The notes below the pieces were generated by a model. The model made no database searches and was not told the DNA's origin. It saw only the letters and a program-made list of their open reading frames with translations. A DNA stretch of 45,673 nucleotides from Melioribacter sp. GTDB taxonomy: Bacteria > Bacteroidota > Ignavibacteria > Ignavibacteriales > Melioribacteraceae. Numbering within the stretch: position 1 is the stretch's first letter; every line of letters starts with the position of its first letter. The stretch spans positions 1 to 45,673 of the forward strand of contig VEPI01000029.1 of the NCBI GenBank assembly GCA_012026935.1, given 5' to 3'. This document shows, piece by piece, positions 9,200 to 18,017 of this stretch. The translations under genes and the position numbers were made by a program.

Positions 9200-9852
9200 C
9201 GCACGTGAAAATTTGCTGCATTGCTAGTTTTGAAGAAGCTAAATTGGCGATCAAGTGCGGGGCGTCTGCCATCGGGTTGGTTTCGGAAATGCCAAGCGGG
9301 CCGGGCGTAATTTCAGAGGCGATAATAAAAAAAATTGCCGAACAAACTCCACCGACAATTTCAACATTCCTGCTTACAAGCAAACAGAACGTTGATGAAA
9401 TTATCGAGCAGTATCATCGCTGCAGAACAAACACAATTCAACTTTGTGATGAAATAACTGCCGGAACACATATTCAATTAAAAAATGCACTTCCGGGGAT
9501 TAAGATCGTTCAAGTGATTCATGTTTACGATAAGAGTTCAATCAACGAAGCCATAAAAATTTCAAATTCGGTTGATGCAATTTTACTTGATTCAGGGAAT
9601 CAAAGATTAGCAACGAAAGAACTTGGCGGTACCGGAAGAATTCATGATTGGAGTATTAGCCGTGAAATAGTTGAGTCGGTAAAAATCCCGGTTTATTTAG
9701 CAGGGGGTTTAAATCCGCAAAATGTTGATGAAGCTATTTTGCAGGTAAACCCGTATGGCGTTGATGTTTGTTCCGGCGTAAGAACCAACTCAAATCTTGA
9801 TGAAGAAAAACTAAAATTATTTTTTGACAGAGTAAAATCAGTTAACAAATAA
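9196..9852 (+). CDS. Phosphoribosylanthranilate isomerase-like protein (divergent TrpF)
   Basis: A 218-residue (beta-alpha)8-barrel protein with TrpF landmarks in order: VKICC (Cys7, the general base position of the KICG motif), LLDSGN with the Asp general acid near residue 132, GGTGRIHDW, LAGGLNPQNVDEAI near 175-188, and GVDVCSGVRTN. Family motifs are altered: KICG is KICC, the usual VQLHG is IQLCD, and SPR is SGPG. The catalytic Cys and Asp appear intact, so it may be an isomerase of this fold with changed substrate or a weak TrpF. No other trp genes are in the window. I chose ATG 9196 over the in-frame ATG at 9184 because it gives the family-length N terminus and an ATGA junction. Confidence 0.75.
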   Translation: MTHVKICCIASFEEAKLAIKCGASAIGLVSEMPSGPGVISEAIIKKIAEQTPPTISTFLLTSKQNVDEIIEQYHRCRTNTIQLCDEITAGTHIQLKNALPGIKIVQVIHVYDKSSINEAIKISNSVDAILLDSGNQRLATKELGGTGRIHDWSISREIVESVKIPVYLAGGLNPQNVDEAILQVNPYGVDVCSGVRTNSNLDEEKLKLFFDRVKSVNK

Positions 9853-11165
9853 TGGAATCTCTTTCATATAAAAAAATATTCAAATTCTGGACGCCTCTTT
9901 CAGCCACGTGGTTAATGATGTCTATCGAAGGCCCTTTTTTAACTGCATTGATTGCAAGACTGCCAGATCCTGAATACAATCTTGCAGCATACGGAGTTGC
10001 ATTCGCTTTAGCACTAATTGTTGAATCACCTGTAATTATGATGATGAGCGCTTCGGTGGCTTTGGTAAAAGATGATTATACATTTTATAAACTGCGTAAC
10101 TTTGTTTATTCAGTAAACTTTTTAATAACACTTTGCATTTTAATTTTAATAATTCCACAGATTTTTTATGCATTGACGATTGATTTTATGAACCTGCCGC
10201 AGCAAGTAGCCAAACTAACGCACAAAGCTGTAATCTTGCTAATCCCTTGGCCGGCATCAATTGGGTATAGAAGATTTTATCAGGGAATTATGATAAGCAA
10301 TAATGCAACCCGAAGAGTTGCTTATGGAACTGTTATACGTATGTCGTCAATGTTTTCTGTTGCTATGATTTTAAATTATTTTTTCCAACTTGATGGAGTA
10401 GTAATAGGTGCATCGGCATTGTCTTCCGGCGTTATTATGGAAGCAATAACAAGCAGATTCATGGCACATAAATTCATCCAAAATGTTAATCAGAAAAAAA
10501 ATGTTAGCAATCAAAATAATTTATCATACAACGCAATAATAAAATTCTATTACCCACTAGTATTAACTTCGCTTATCTCACTTGGTATTCATCCCGTTAT
10601 AACTTTTTTTATCGGACAAAGCAATAGAGCGTTGGAATCACTTGCTGTTTTACCGGTTCTTAATTCTCTGGTTTTCTTCTTTAAAAGTTTTGGACTTTCA
10701 TTTCAGGAAGCTGGTATAGCACTGATGGGGCAACAAGACGGTTATCATAAACTTAGAAATTTTGCAATTGGACTTTCGATTGCCGTTACACTAGGATTAG
10801 GAATAATTTCATTTACCCCGCTATCTGTAATATGGTTTCAAAAAGTTGCCGGACTATCGTTAGCATTATCCGAGTTCTCATTATTTCCATTAATGATATA
10901 TACATTATTTCCTGCGAACGAAGTTTGGATAAACTTTCAAAGATCTCTGCTTGTTTATTCACGCAGAACAAAACCAATTACTTATGCAACCGTTATTGAA
11001 GTTTTAGGAATCACTTTAACTCTAATTATTACAATTAGATTTTTATCTTTTGTAGGAGTAATTGCAGCGGTTGCTGCTTATATCTTAGGAAGAATTTGTG
11101 CTAATATATATCTAACTAAGCCGTTCGCTTATGAAAAGAAAAAATTGTTGGTTGGGGAGAAATAA
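9852..11165 (+). CDS. Multidrug/oligosaccharidyl-lipid/polysaccharide (MATE/ANKH-like) transporter
   Basis: 437 residues with about 12 predicted membrane helices in two halves; the second half starts near residue 225 with a repeat of the first-helix pattern (IIKFYYPLVLTSLISLG compared with IFKFWTPLSATWLMMS). The conserved segments SIEGPFLTALIARLPDPEYNLAAYG and ESPVIMMMSASVALVKD recall a bacterial group distantly similar to the vertebrate ANKH protein within the MOP flippase superfamily, rather than classical NorM. Substrate is unknown. Its start overlaps the TrpF-like stop (TAATG), so the three-gene run GNAT-TrpF-MOP is translationally coupled. It ends one base from the convergent response regulator gene. 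Confidence 0.7.
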   Translation: MESLSYKKIFKFWTPLSATWLMMSIEGPFLTALIARLPDPEYNLAAYGVAFALALIVESPVIMMMSASVALVKDDYTFYKLRNFVYSVNFLITLCILILIIPQIFYALTIDFMNLPQQVAKLTHKAVILLIPWPASIGYRRFYQGIMISNNATRRVAYGTVIRMSSMFSVAMILNYFFQLDGVVIGASALSSGVIMEAITSRFMAHKFIQNVNQKKNVSNQNNLSYNAIIKFYYPLVLTSLISLGIHPVITFFIGQSNRALESLAVLPVLNSLVFFFKSFGLSFQEAGIALMGQQDGYHKLRNFAIGLSIAVTLGLGIISFTPLSVIWFQKVAGLSLALSEFSLFPLMIYTLFPANEVWINFQRSLLVYSRRTKPITYATVIEVLGITLTLIITIRFLSFVGVIAAVAAYILGRICANIYLTKPFAYEKKKLLVGEK

Positions 11166-11166
11166 T

Positions 11167-11859
11167 TTATTTTGTCAACAATTTGTAACCGGTCCCATGA
11201 ACATTTACCAGTTCAATTGATTTATCTTGTTTAAGATAATTGCGAAGTTTTGTTATATACACATCCATACTTCTGGCATTAAAATAATTGTCATCGCGCC
11301 AAATTCTGGTCAATGCCTCGGTCCTTTCAAGAACTTTATTCTCATATATACATAACAACCTAAGCAGTTCACATTCTTTTGGTGTAAGTTTTTGTTCAAC
11401 ATGTTGAATGGCTAATGTACGTCTATCATAATTAAATGTATAAGAACCGATCTTATATTCTATCTTTTCAATTTCTTCCAGCGGTATTTTACTTCGCTTC
11501 AAAATTGCATTGATGCGTAAGATTAATTCTTCCATGCTGAATGGTTTTGTAACATAATCATCAGCACCTATTTTGAGACCTTCGATCTTATCGTCAATCA
11601 TTGCTTTGGCTGTTAGAAAAAGAAAGGGTGTTTGTTTATCTAACAGTCGAATTTTTTTTGCAAGTGTAAAACCATCCATTTTCGGCATCATAACATCTAT
11701 TAAACAAATATCGAATTTCTTTTTTCTGAATTGCTCGAACCCTTCCTCGCCATTAATGGCTTGTACTATTTCAAATCCTTTAACGGATAAAAATTCTTTG
11801 AGAATAGTTCCAAGGTTTATATCATCTTCAACTAGAAGGATTTTTGTAAGAGGTTTCAC
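11167..11859 (-). CDS. OmpR/PhoB-type response regulator
   Basis: 230 residues with an N-terminal receiver domain and a C-terminal winged helix. The acidic pocket is Glu11-Asp12-Asp13, the phospho-acceptor is Asp55 in ICLIDVMMPKMDG, and Thr83 and Lys105 (TKPF) complete the switch. The winged-helix part shows LTPKECELLRLLC and the DNA-recognition region RSMDVYITKLRNYLK, followed by the terminal hairpin NVHGTGYKL. It should act as a DNA-binding regulator controlled by the sensor kinase encoded immediately upstream (4 nt overlap). It converges with the transporter gene, leaving one base between the stop codons. Confidence 0.95.
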   Translation of the reverse strand: MKPLTKILLVEDDINLGTILKEFLSVKGFEIVQAINGEEGFEQFRKKKFDICLIDVMMPKMDGFTLAKKIRLLDKQTPFLFLTAKAMIDDKIEGLKIGADDYVTKPFSMEELILRINAILKRSKIPLEEIEKIEYKIGSYTFNYDRRTLAIQHVEQKLTPKECELLRLLCIYENKVLERTEALTRIWRDDNYFNARSMDVYITKLRNYLKQDKSIELVNVHGTGYKLLTK

Positions 11860-13427
11860 TCAACACCATTATTTGGAAGGATAATTTTAAATTCACTACC
11901 TATTCCAACTTCACTAGTAACGGAAATATTTCCGCCTAATGTTTCAACGATTTTTTTTGCATAGCTTAGGCCGATTCCGTTTCCACGTACATTCTGGATG
12001 TTTCCGCTGGAGACTCGGTAGAAAGTTTCGAATATTTTTGTTTGATGTTCTTTTGAAATGCCAATGCCGTTATCTTTTACCGTAATTATTATTGCTTTGT
12101 ATTCATCTCTTGTGGATAAAATTATTTCTGGCGGTCTCTCGTTGTATTTTATCGCATTGTCAATTAGATTATTCATAATATTTGTCAGATGAAATTTATC
12201 ACCTGTTACAGCAGCCTTCGATGCATTTAATTCGAAAATAATTTTTCCGTTATTTTGATTAATAATATTTTCAAATTTTGACGCGGCAGAAAGAATTAGT
12301 TCATGAAGATCTATTTTTTCTTTAGAAAGATTAAATTCACTTTTCTCGAGTGCTGCAGTGTTAAGAAGAGCATCAACCATCATTTTCAATCTGTCGTTTT
12401 CTTCTTTGATAATTTTAGAATACCTGGTAACGGAGTTTTTTTCAATTAACAAACCAGGCTCGTTTAATGCTTCACATGCGATGGAAATAGTTGAGATTGG
12501 AGTTTTAAATTCGTGAGTTATATTATTGATTAGATCATTTTTAACAGCAGTAATTTTTTTCTGGCTCAAAAACATTTCAACTGTTTTGTAAAAAACGCCG
12601 ACAATCACTAAAATCAAACCAACAGAAAGTACAAGCATTCCGCCAACACTTGCAAGTATATATCTCTTTTGGTGAGGGAAATAAACAATAAGTTGATTAG
12701 GATTAAAAAAGATTTCATCGGGGAACAAGTTTACCTTAAAAATAGATTTTTTTAACTCGGTTGTATCAGTTCCGGTCTTCAATAATGTCAAACTATCTTT
12801 ATTTGCTCTGTTCACACCAAAATAAAACTCGGAGGAAATTCCATTGCTATTAAATTCTAAAGACAAATCTTTTTCAAGCTGATCGGAACTGACTCTCTCT
12901 TCAATCTTTTTTCGTGCATTGATTGCCATAAGTTCCGTTACAACATTTTGAACAAGCAAGTGGCGTTTTTGTATAGATGTGTCTTTTACTGAATTACTAA
13001 TTGAAGACGGCGGTATAAAATATTTTGCAAATCTATTACTTCCGGAAAATGCTTTTAACCTATCAACCATTGTATCGTTATCGGCAAAATATTTTACTTC
13101 ATAATTAAATCCATGGTTGTTTGTGTCTATTCTGAGATAACTCATTTTCCTAAGTGAATCTAAATGTATCGGTTTATTTTTGGATTGATCTTGGAGGAAA
13201 AATAAAACATTTCCTTTTCCGTTGGAGACTTTTTTAACAACTGTAGTAGCGGCTTCTTTCTTTTCAAGTTCTTCGGAAACTTTTCTTAGAGAGCGAAAAA
13301 CTGTTCTACGAAAACGATCTTCTTCAACCTTGATGATATTAGCCATCCAATAAAACTGTACAGCAATTAGTCCAATTACAGAAACAGTCATCAAAGCAAT
13401 AATAATTTTTAATTTTTGCTCTTTCAT
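11856..13427 (-). CDS. Sensor histidine kinase
   Basis: 523 residues. TM1 is at about 8-28, a roughly 225-residue extracytoplasmic sensor domain follows, TM2 is at about 257-280, and a catalytic core lies after that without an obvious HAMP domain. The H-box is NITHEFKTPIS with His305, the N-box NNLIDNAIKYN, the G1 box VKDNGIGISKEH and the G2 box RGNGIGLSYAKKIVETLGG. The periplasmic domain is rich in charged residues and has no recognised fold. It pairs with the response regulator (ATGA overlap). A small exported protein is divergently transcribed from the 127 bp upstream region, as in envelope-stress systems that regulate a neighbouring periplasmic factor; that link is inferred. Confidence 0.93.
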   Translation of the reverse strand: MKEQKLKIIIALMTVSVIGLIAVQFYWMANIIKVEEDRFRRTVFRSLRKVSEELEKKEAATTVVKKVSNGKGNVLFFLQDQSKNKPIHLDSLRKMSYLRIDTNNHGFNYEVKYFADNDTMVDRLKAFSGSNRFAKYFIPPSSISNSVKDTSIQKRHLLVQNVVTELMAINARKKIEERVSSDQLEKDLSLEFNSNGISSEFYFGVNRANKDSLTLLKTGTDTTELKKSIFKVNLFPDEIFFNPNQLIVYFPHQKRYILASVGGMLVLSVGLILVIVGVFYKTVEMFLSQKKITAVKNDLINNITHEFKTPISTISIACEALNEPGLLIEKNSVTRYSKIIKEENDRLKMMVDALLNTAALEKSEFNLSKEKIDLHELILSAASKFENIINQNNGKIIFELNASKAAVTGDKFHLTNIMNNLIDNAIKYNERPPEIILSTRDEYKAIIITVKDNGIGISKEHQTKIFETFYRVSSGNIQNVRGNGIGLSYAKKIVETLGGNISVTSEVGIGSEFKIILPNNGVE

Positions 13428-13554
13428 AATTGCAAATTTAACTTAATCTATATAAGAAATCTTTTCTTTAACAATTTTTAACGTATAGCTAAGGATCGTT
13501 TTCATATTTGAGTTGTAACAAAAGAATATTTACACAAATAATTAGGAGAATAAC

Positions 13555-14247
13555 ATGAAAATGCTTCAAACAGACAAATCAAAATTCTTCGCAATAATGA
13601 TCATTCTTACACTTGGACTTTTCTCAATGGCAATCTTTGCTCAAGAAAAAGACGAAACAAAATCCAAATTGGATAATGTGAAAGGAAAAATTGAAAAACT
13701 TACAATTAAAGCTGATGGTAAAGATATTGTGTTCGAAGGAAAAGATGCAGAAAAATTAGTCGGCACGTTAAAAGGTAATACTCACAAAGAGATTATGATT
13801 AAAGGTATGGATGGAAAAACAATGAAGATGCACGGCGGCAATGTTGTGATGTTTAGCTCTAAAGAGGATGCAGACGAAAAAGAAGGTGAAAACAAAAAGA
13901 ATGTAAAAGTTGAAGTTAATGACAATGGTAAAAAAATTACTGTCACAACAATGAAAGACGGCAAAGAAGAAACGAAAGTTTATGAAGGAGAAAATGCAGA
14001 AAAATTCTTAAAAGAAGAAAAAGGTTTGAAGCATTTTAACATTCAGACTGATGGCGATGAAGATATGCCTCACAGCGGAATGATGTTTTTCAAACAAAGA
14101 GATGGAGACAATTGTAGCTGTTCATGCTGTGGCGGCGAAAGGATGATGATTCGGAAACATTCTTCCGGTAAGGATATGAAACGTATAATAATTGAAGAAA
14201 AAGAAGATGATGAAAAGTCCGATAAAGTTGAGAAGAAAACTGAATAG
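13555..14247 (+). CDS. Exported Lys/Glu-rich protein with duplicated module and Cys cluster
   Basis: 230 residues. A membrane-spanning or signal segment at about 12-28 ends in AIFAQEKD, so the protein is exported or anchored. The body is very rich in Lys, Glu and Asp and contains two related modules: residues around 48-75 (DGKDIVFEGKDAEKLVGTLKG) and around 138-165 (DGKEETKVYEGENAEKFLKEEKG). Near residue 186 there is a short Cys cluster, NCSCSCCGGERMM, preceded by a Met-rich stretch; it could bind metal or form disulfides. I do not recognise a family. A good Shine-Dalgarno (AGGAG) lies 7 nt before the ATG. It is divergent from the two-component system, hence a candidate target, and is followed by a strong terminator. 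Confidence 0.75.
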   Translation: MKMLQTDKSKFFAIMIILTLGLFSMAIFAQEKDETKSKLDNVKGKIEKLTIKADGKDIVFEGKDAEKLVGTLKGNTHKEIMIKGMDGKTMKMHGGNVVMFSSKEDADEKEGENKKNVKVEVNDNGKKITVTTMKDGKEETKVYEGENAEKFLKEEKGLKHFNIQTDGDEDMPHSGMMFFKQRDGDNCSCSCCGGERMMIRKHSSGKDMKRIIIEEKEDDEKSDKVEKKTE

Positions 14248-14270
14248 AATAAACAATGGACGGTAGAATA

Positions 14271-14306
14271 AAAAGGTGAACCAGAAACAGCGGTTCACCT
14301 TTTTTA
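14271..14306 (+). terminator. Rho-independent terminator after the Cys-cluster protein gene
   Basis: Perfect 12-bp stem AAAAGGTGAACC (14271-14282) / GGTTCACCTTTT (14292-14303) with a 9-nt loop, running into a T-tract. It lies 24 bp after the stop codon of the exported Lys/Glu-rich protein gene. Confidence 0.9.
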
Positions 14307-14357
14307 GTTTTTCATATACGAGTTCAAACTTAAAAGCTAAATGAAAGGAGGATTTAT

Positions 14358-15941
14358 ATGAAAAAGAAGTTTCTAGTGTCAACCACATTTGCAATGCTGA
14401 TGTTCTTGGTTACTGTGCCGATTCATGGACAACAAACATCTGAATTAAGAATTGATCCGTTATTGATTGTTTCGTTAAAAGAGTGTCGCAACATTTCTAA
14501 TGATTTATCCAATGAACTCTTTCCCGGATGGAATTTTCAAAAAACTCCTGTTCTTTTCTACAGACCCAACGTTCAGGACGTACTTATTAACTTTCCTCAC
14601 AAGCCAAAAGGATTTTCAGAATACAAAGGGTTCAATTTATTAGAGGGCGAAACAATCTATTTCCGAAATGATACGACTCATTTCAATATTGATGGTCAAA
14701 ACACATCAAGTGAAATTGATAGCATTCCTGTTTTAGTTGTTGCAGACCTTTATTCCACAATGCGTAGTAAGTTACAGGATATACTTAGTCGTCCCAAGGA
14801 TTTGACAAGTGCTTGGTTAAAGAATTGGCAATTTATACCCGATCCTTACTACGAATTGGAAGTGATTCTTCACGAAGCATTTCATGTTTACCAAAACAAA
14901 TTGGCACCCGAGAAGGGAGCTGATGAAAGTATAGTTTCCCAATATCCGCTTCTTGATCCCGAAAATAATGCCCTCTATGTTTTGGAAGGTAACATTTTGA
15001 AGGATGCACTCCTCGCACAAAAATTAGAAACTAGACTTGAGCAGATTAAAAAATTTGTAGCAGTACGGAGTTTTCGACAGTCGCGTCTTGATAGTAGTTG
15101 GGTTGAATATGAAAATCTGAATGAATATGCCGAAGGACTTGCAAAATATGTTGAGTACAAGTTTATGAAGCTTGGCGAGGAAATTGAACCGATAAAAGAG
15201 ATGTACTATCATCAGGGATTCAGTGGCTATCGGGGAATTCTTTCGAAGCAATTTCGAAACACAATTGACAATATGGTTAACATCGTCGCTGTCAATGATG
15301 ACCGCTTTGGAAATAAATTTGGTACGGGACCGCTCCGTTTCAAATTGTATGATCTCGGTGCATGTCAGGCATTGTTGCTTGATGATGTACTTCCGCACTG
15401 GAAGGATAAAATATTTCAACCAAAAGAGTATCTTACCAACTTGCTCAGACAATCTGTGGGACTTACAAAGGAAGAACTCGAACGATATCTCGCTCTGGCA
15501 AAGTTAGAATATAAATACGATGAAGCCTATCGTACCAAGTTGGAATTTGAAAAAGAAGGAAAACAAAAAATTGAAGAGAAAATTGCTTCGATACTAAAGA
15601 CGGATAAAACTCTTGTGAAAATTTCTTATGGGAGTTCGAAATACAAAGCTAGAGTTGCACGATACACACCATTCGGAATTACACAGATCAACAAACAGTC
15701 AGCGATATACGAAATGGTACCCATATTGATTTTATTTAAAAAGGGAGTGATGTTAGATTTCAAACAAGCAATTCCAGTACTTGTTGATCAGGAAAAACAA
15801 CAGATTGTCTTTGCTGTTTCAACACTACCATCGAAGTTCGGTATAGATGAAAAGAATAAACTTGATGTCGCTGAGTTCTCAATTACAATTCCGATGGATA
15901 TTCAATACGAAGGCAACACAGTTCAGATTCAACTTAAATGA
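14358..15941 (+). CDS. Exported HExxH (gluzincin-like) putative metallopeptidase
   Basis: 527 residues with an N-terminal signal peptide (hydrophobic 5-22, cleavage near HGQQ). The zinc-binding motif HEAFH spans residues 172-176, followed by NEYAEGLAKYVEYK with Glu259 in the right place (about 83 residues later) to be a third ligand. The helix AYHE/LHEAFHVYQ pattern is like other peptidases that bind zinc through two His and a Glu. I do not recognise the family by name. The C-terminal 130 residues look like a beta-rich domain. The gene has an excellent ribosome-binding site (AGGAGG at 14346-14351, 6 nt spacer). It stands alone between two terminators, and its codon usage looks somewhat less AT-biased than its neighbours, so it may have been acquired. 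Confidence 0.78.
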   Translation: MKKKFLVSTTFAMLMFLVTVPIHGQQTSELRIDPLLIVSLKECRNISNDLSNELFPGWNFQKTPVLFYRPNVQDVLINFPHKPKGFSEYKGFNLLEGETIYFRNDTTHFNIDGQNTSSEIDSIPVLVVADLYSTMRSKLQDILSRPKDLTSAWLKNWQFIPDPYYELEVILHEAFHVYQNKLAPEKGADESIVSQYPLLDPENNALYVLEGNILKDALLAQKLETRLEQIKKFVAVRSFRQSRLDSSWVEYENLNEYAEGLAKYVEYKFMKLGEEIEPIKEMYYHQGFSGYRGILSKQFRNTIDNMVNIVAVNDDRFGNKFGTGPLRFKLYDLGACQALLLDDVLPHWKDKIFQPKEYLTNLLRQSVGLTKEELERYLALAKLEYKYDEAYRTKLEFEKEGKQKIEEKIASILKTDKTLVKISYGSSKYKARVARYTPFGITQINKQSAIYEMVPILILFKKGVMLDFKQAIPVLVDQEKQQIVFAVSTLPSKFGIDEKNKLDVAEFSITIPMDIQYEGNTVQIQLK

Positions 15942-16071
15942 AAAGTAGCACGCGATGCTAGTTGATCGCATTCAGGCGAAAATAGCAAATAACAGTGTGA
16001 CGTAAGTCTAAATAGGTCGGAAAAAAAGTTGAAAAAAAAGCAGTCTTTTATCATCAAACTGCATTTTTATT

Positions 16072-16099
16072 AAAAGGGAATCTTTAGGATTCCCTTTTT
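16072..16099 (+). terminator. Rho-independent terminator
   Basis: Perfect 11-bp stem AAAAGGGAATC (16072-16082) / GATTCCCTTTT (16088-16098), 5-nt loop, T-tract. It ends transcription from the metallopeptidase gene 130 bp upstream. The distance leaves room for a 3' UTR or small RNA. Confidence 0.88.
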
Positions 16100-16131
16100 C
16101 ATTTTAAAGTAACATGACGCCATTTATTGAG

Positions 16132-16155
16132 ACTGTTTGTCTTTTAACAAACAGT
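16132..16155. repeat. Perfect 9-bp inverted repeat, possible operator
   Basis: ACTGTTTGT (16132-16140) and ACAAACAGT (16147-16155) flank a 6-nt spacer. No T-tract follows, so it is not a typical terminator. It lies about 170 bp before the membrane protein gene that leads into the cytochrome cluster, and could be a regulator binding site or an RNA hairpin. Confidence 0.45.
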
Positions 16156-16327
16156 GATCAAAAGTTTATTGTTGATTTCAGAGGAAGATAAAATTATTTT
16201 TTCAAATAGGAATTCGTGTGTCTATATCTGATTTAACTGAGAATGCTTCTTGAAAATGATTCCAATATCATCACCAACAAATTTTAGAAAGGATTAAGAA
16301 TATAAATAGTATATAGGAGGCAACATT

Positions 16328-17971
16328 ATGATCTTTTCCTCCGAGCCGGAAGCAAATAATCAATTAATTACATACTTGAAAAATTTAGAATCGAGAATTT
16401 CCCGGATTGAGGAAAAACTTAATCTAGAAAATCTTCCTTCAGAAGATAATTTTGAATTACCTTCTTTGATGCCTCAAAATATTTCCGAACGAGCGGATTC
16501 ATTAGAAACTCAGATAGGCCAGTTCTGGTTTGCTAAAGTTGGAATTGTAATTCTTGCTCTCGGAATAATTTTTCTGATGACGTTTCCTTACCAAAATTTA
16601 CCTTCTTTTTTCCCCAGCCTAGTTGGATATATTTTAGTTGGATTTCTTTTCTGGTTATCAAATTATTGGAAAGGTTCGCTTCAATTTATATCACAATATA
16701 TTTTTGGCGGAGCGTTACTACTTCTTTTCTTTTCAACTTTGCGGCTACACTTTTTTTCAAACAGTCCAACAGTTGAAAATCATACGATTGAATTGCTTAT
16801 GCTATTTGCAGTATCAGTTCTTCACATTTCTTTTTCATTTAAAAGGAAATCTATATATCTAATGGCCTTTGGCATTATGCTAATTTCCATTACAGCTTTA
16901 ATAAGTGATTCTTACTGGCTAATATTTTTTATCCTAGTTCTGATCAGCGTGTGGTCGGCTTATTTAAAAAGAATTTTAGACTGGAATTCATTCTACACTT
17001 ACGCAATTCTTTTGGTTTACATTACTCACTTTGTTTGGTTCTTGGGTAATCCTGTTGCAGGCAATAAAATTGCTCTGCAAAGCTCACCTCTAATTAATAT
17101 TTATTTTCTTCTTTTGTACTGCATGATTTATGCCTTCGGTAATTTATCCGGGAAACGAGGTGAAAAAGAGCCAATTAATTCAATACTAAACACGTTATTG
17201 AATTCATTTCTCTGTTTTTTTCTTTTGCTAATTATTGCACTTTCGAAATTTAGCAGCACAATAGCTTTGTCTGAGTTGATTGCTTCGAGTGTTTTCCTGC
17301 TTCTTTCAATTATGTTTTATGAAAAACAAAAAAGTAAATATTCAACTTTCCTTTACGCCATTCTTGGTTACACTGCTCTAAGTGTTGCAATAGTAAATAA
17401 TTTTTCGAAGCCGGAATACTTTGTGTGGTTAAACTGGCAGAGTTTAGTTGTTGTGGCTACTGCACTTTGGTTCCGTTCAAAAATTATAATTGTAGCTAAC
17501 TTTATAATGTATCTGATAATATTCTTTTCCTATCTGGTGCTGGAAGAAAAAATCGGCGCAATTGCACTCGGTTTTGGTGTTGTAGCATTAATAAGTGCCC
17601 GTATTTTGAATTGGCAAAAACATAGACTCGATTTAACTACTGACGCGATGAGATTATCTTATCTAGGCTCCGCGTTTTTCATCTTTCCTTATGCACTCTA
17701 TCACATTGTTCCCAAAGATTACGTTGGACTCTCTTGGACAATAATTGCGATATGTTACTATGTAATGAGCATTATTCTTAAGAATAAAAAATACCGATGG
17801 CTGGCGCTTTTAACATTTTTATTAACTGTGGTGTACATTGTATTTGTTGGAACAACAAATTTGGATCCGAGCTACCGCATCATTTCCTTCATGTTTTTGG
17901 GAATAGTCTTATTGGCAATTTCAATTTTATATGCAAAGCGCAAGAAAGGAAGTGAATTAATAAATAATTGA
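16328..17971 (+). CDS. Polytopic membrane protein, DUF2339-like
   Basis: 547 residues. The N-terminal 50 residues form an acidic coiled coil (LITYLKNLESRISRIEEKLNLE), then ETQIGQFWFAKVGIVILALGIIFL begins a series of about 14 hydrophobic helices continuing to the C terminus. This layout, a short coiled coil followed by a GxxWxxKVGI-like first helix and many helices, is that of DUF2339-type membrane proteins, whose function is unknown. It has a strong AGGAGG ribosome-binding site 7 nt before the ATG. It ends 46 bp before the octaheme cytochrome gene in the same orientation, so it may be co-transcribed with the cytochrome cluster, but nothing in it suggests a redox cofactor. Confidence 0.72.
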   Translation: MIFSSEPEANNQLITYLKNLESRISRIEEKLNLENLPSEDNFELPSLMPQNISERADSLETQIGQFWFAKVGIVILALGIIFLMTFPYQNLPSFFPSLVGYILVGFLFWLSNYWKGSLQFISQYIFGGALLLLFFSTLRLHFFSNSPTVENHTIELLMLFAVSVLHISFSFKRKSIYLMAFGIMLISITALISDSYWLIFFILVLISVWSAYLKRILDWNSFYTYAILLVYITHFVWFLGNPVAGNKIALQSSPLINIYFLLLYCMIYAFGNLSGKRGEKEPINSILNTLLNSFLCFFLLLIIALSKFSSTIALSELIASSVFLLLSIMFYEKQKSKYSTFLYAILGYTALSVAIVNNFSKPEYFVWLNWQSLVVVATALWFRSKIIIVANFIMYLIIFFSYLVLEEKIGAIALGFGVVALISARILNWQKHRLDLTTDAMRLSYLGSAFFIFPYALYHIVPKDYVGLSWTIIAICYYVMSIILKNKKYRWLALLTFLLTVVYIVFVGTTNLDPSYRIISFMFLGIVLLAISILYAKRKKGSELINN

Positions 17972-18017
17972 ACAGATAGGAATAAATAAAAATACTTAAA
18001 GTAAGGCGAGCGTATTC

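Larger units (their letters stand above)
15942..16327. other. 386-bp intergenic region
   Basis: This gap has no credible coding frame. It contains a strong terminator (16072-16099), a perfect 9-bp inverted repeat (16132-16155) and a strong AGGAGG Shine-Dalgarno at 16315-16320 for the next gene. The first 80 bp after the metallopeptidase stop (to about 16020) look less AT-rich than the rest and hold no feature I recognise. Confidence 0.7.

Noticed and set aside
13555-14247. Metallothionein identity for the CSCSCC protein
   Set aside because: Only one short Cys cluster in 230 residues and an exported form do not fit bacterial metallothioneins; metal binding stays a hypothesis.
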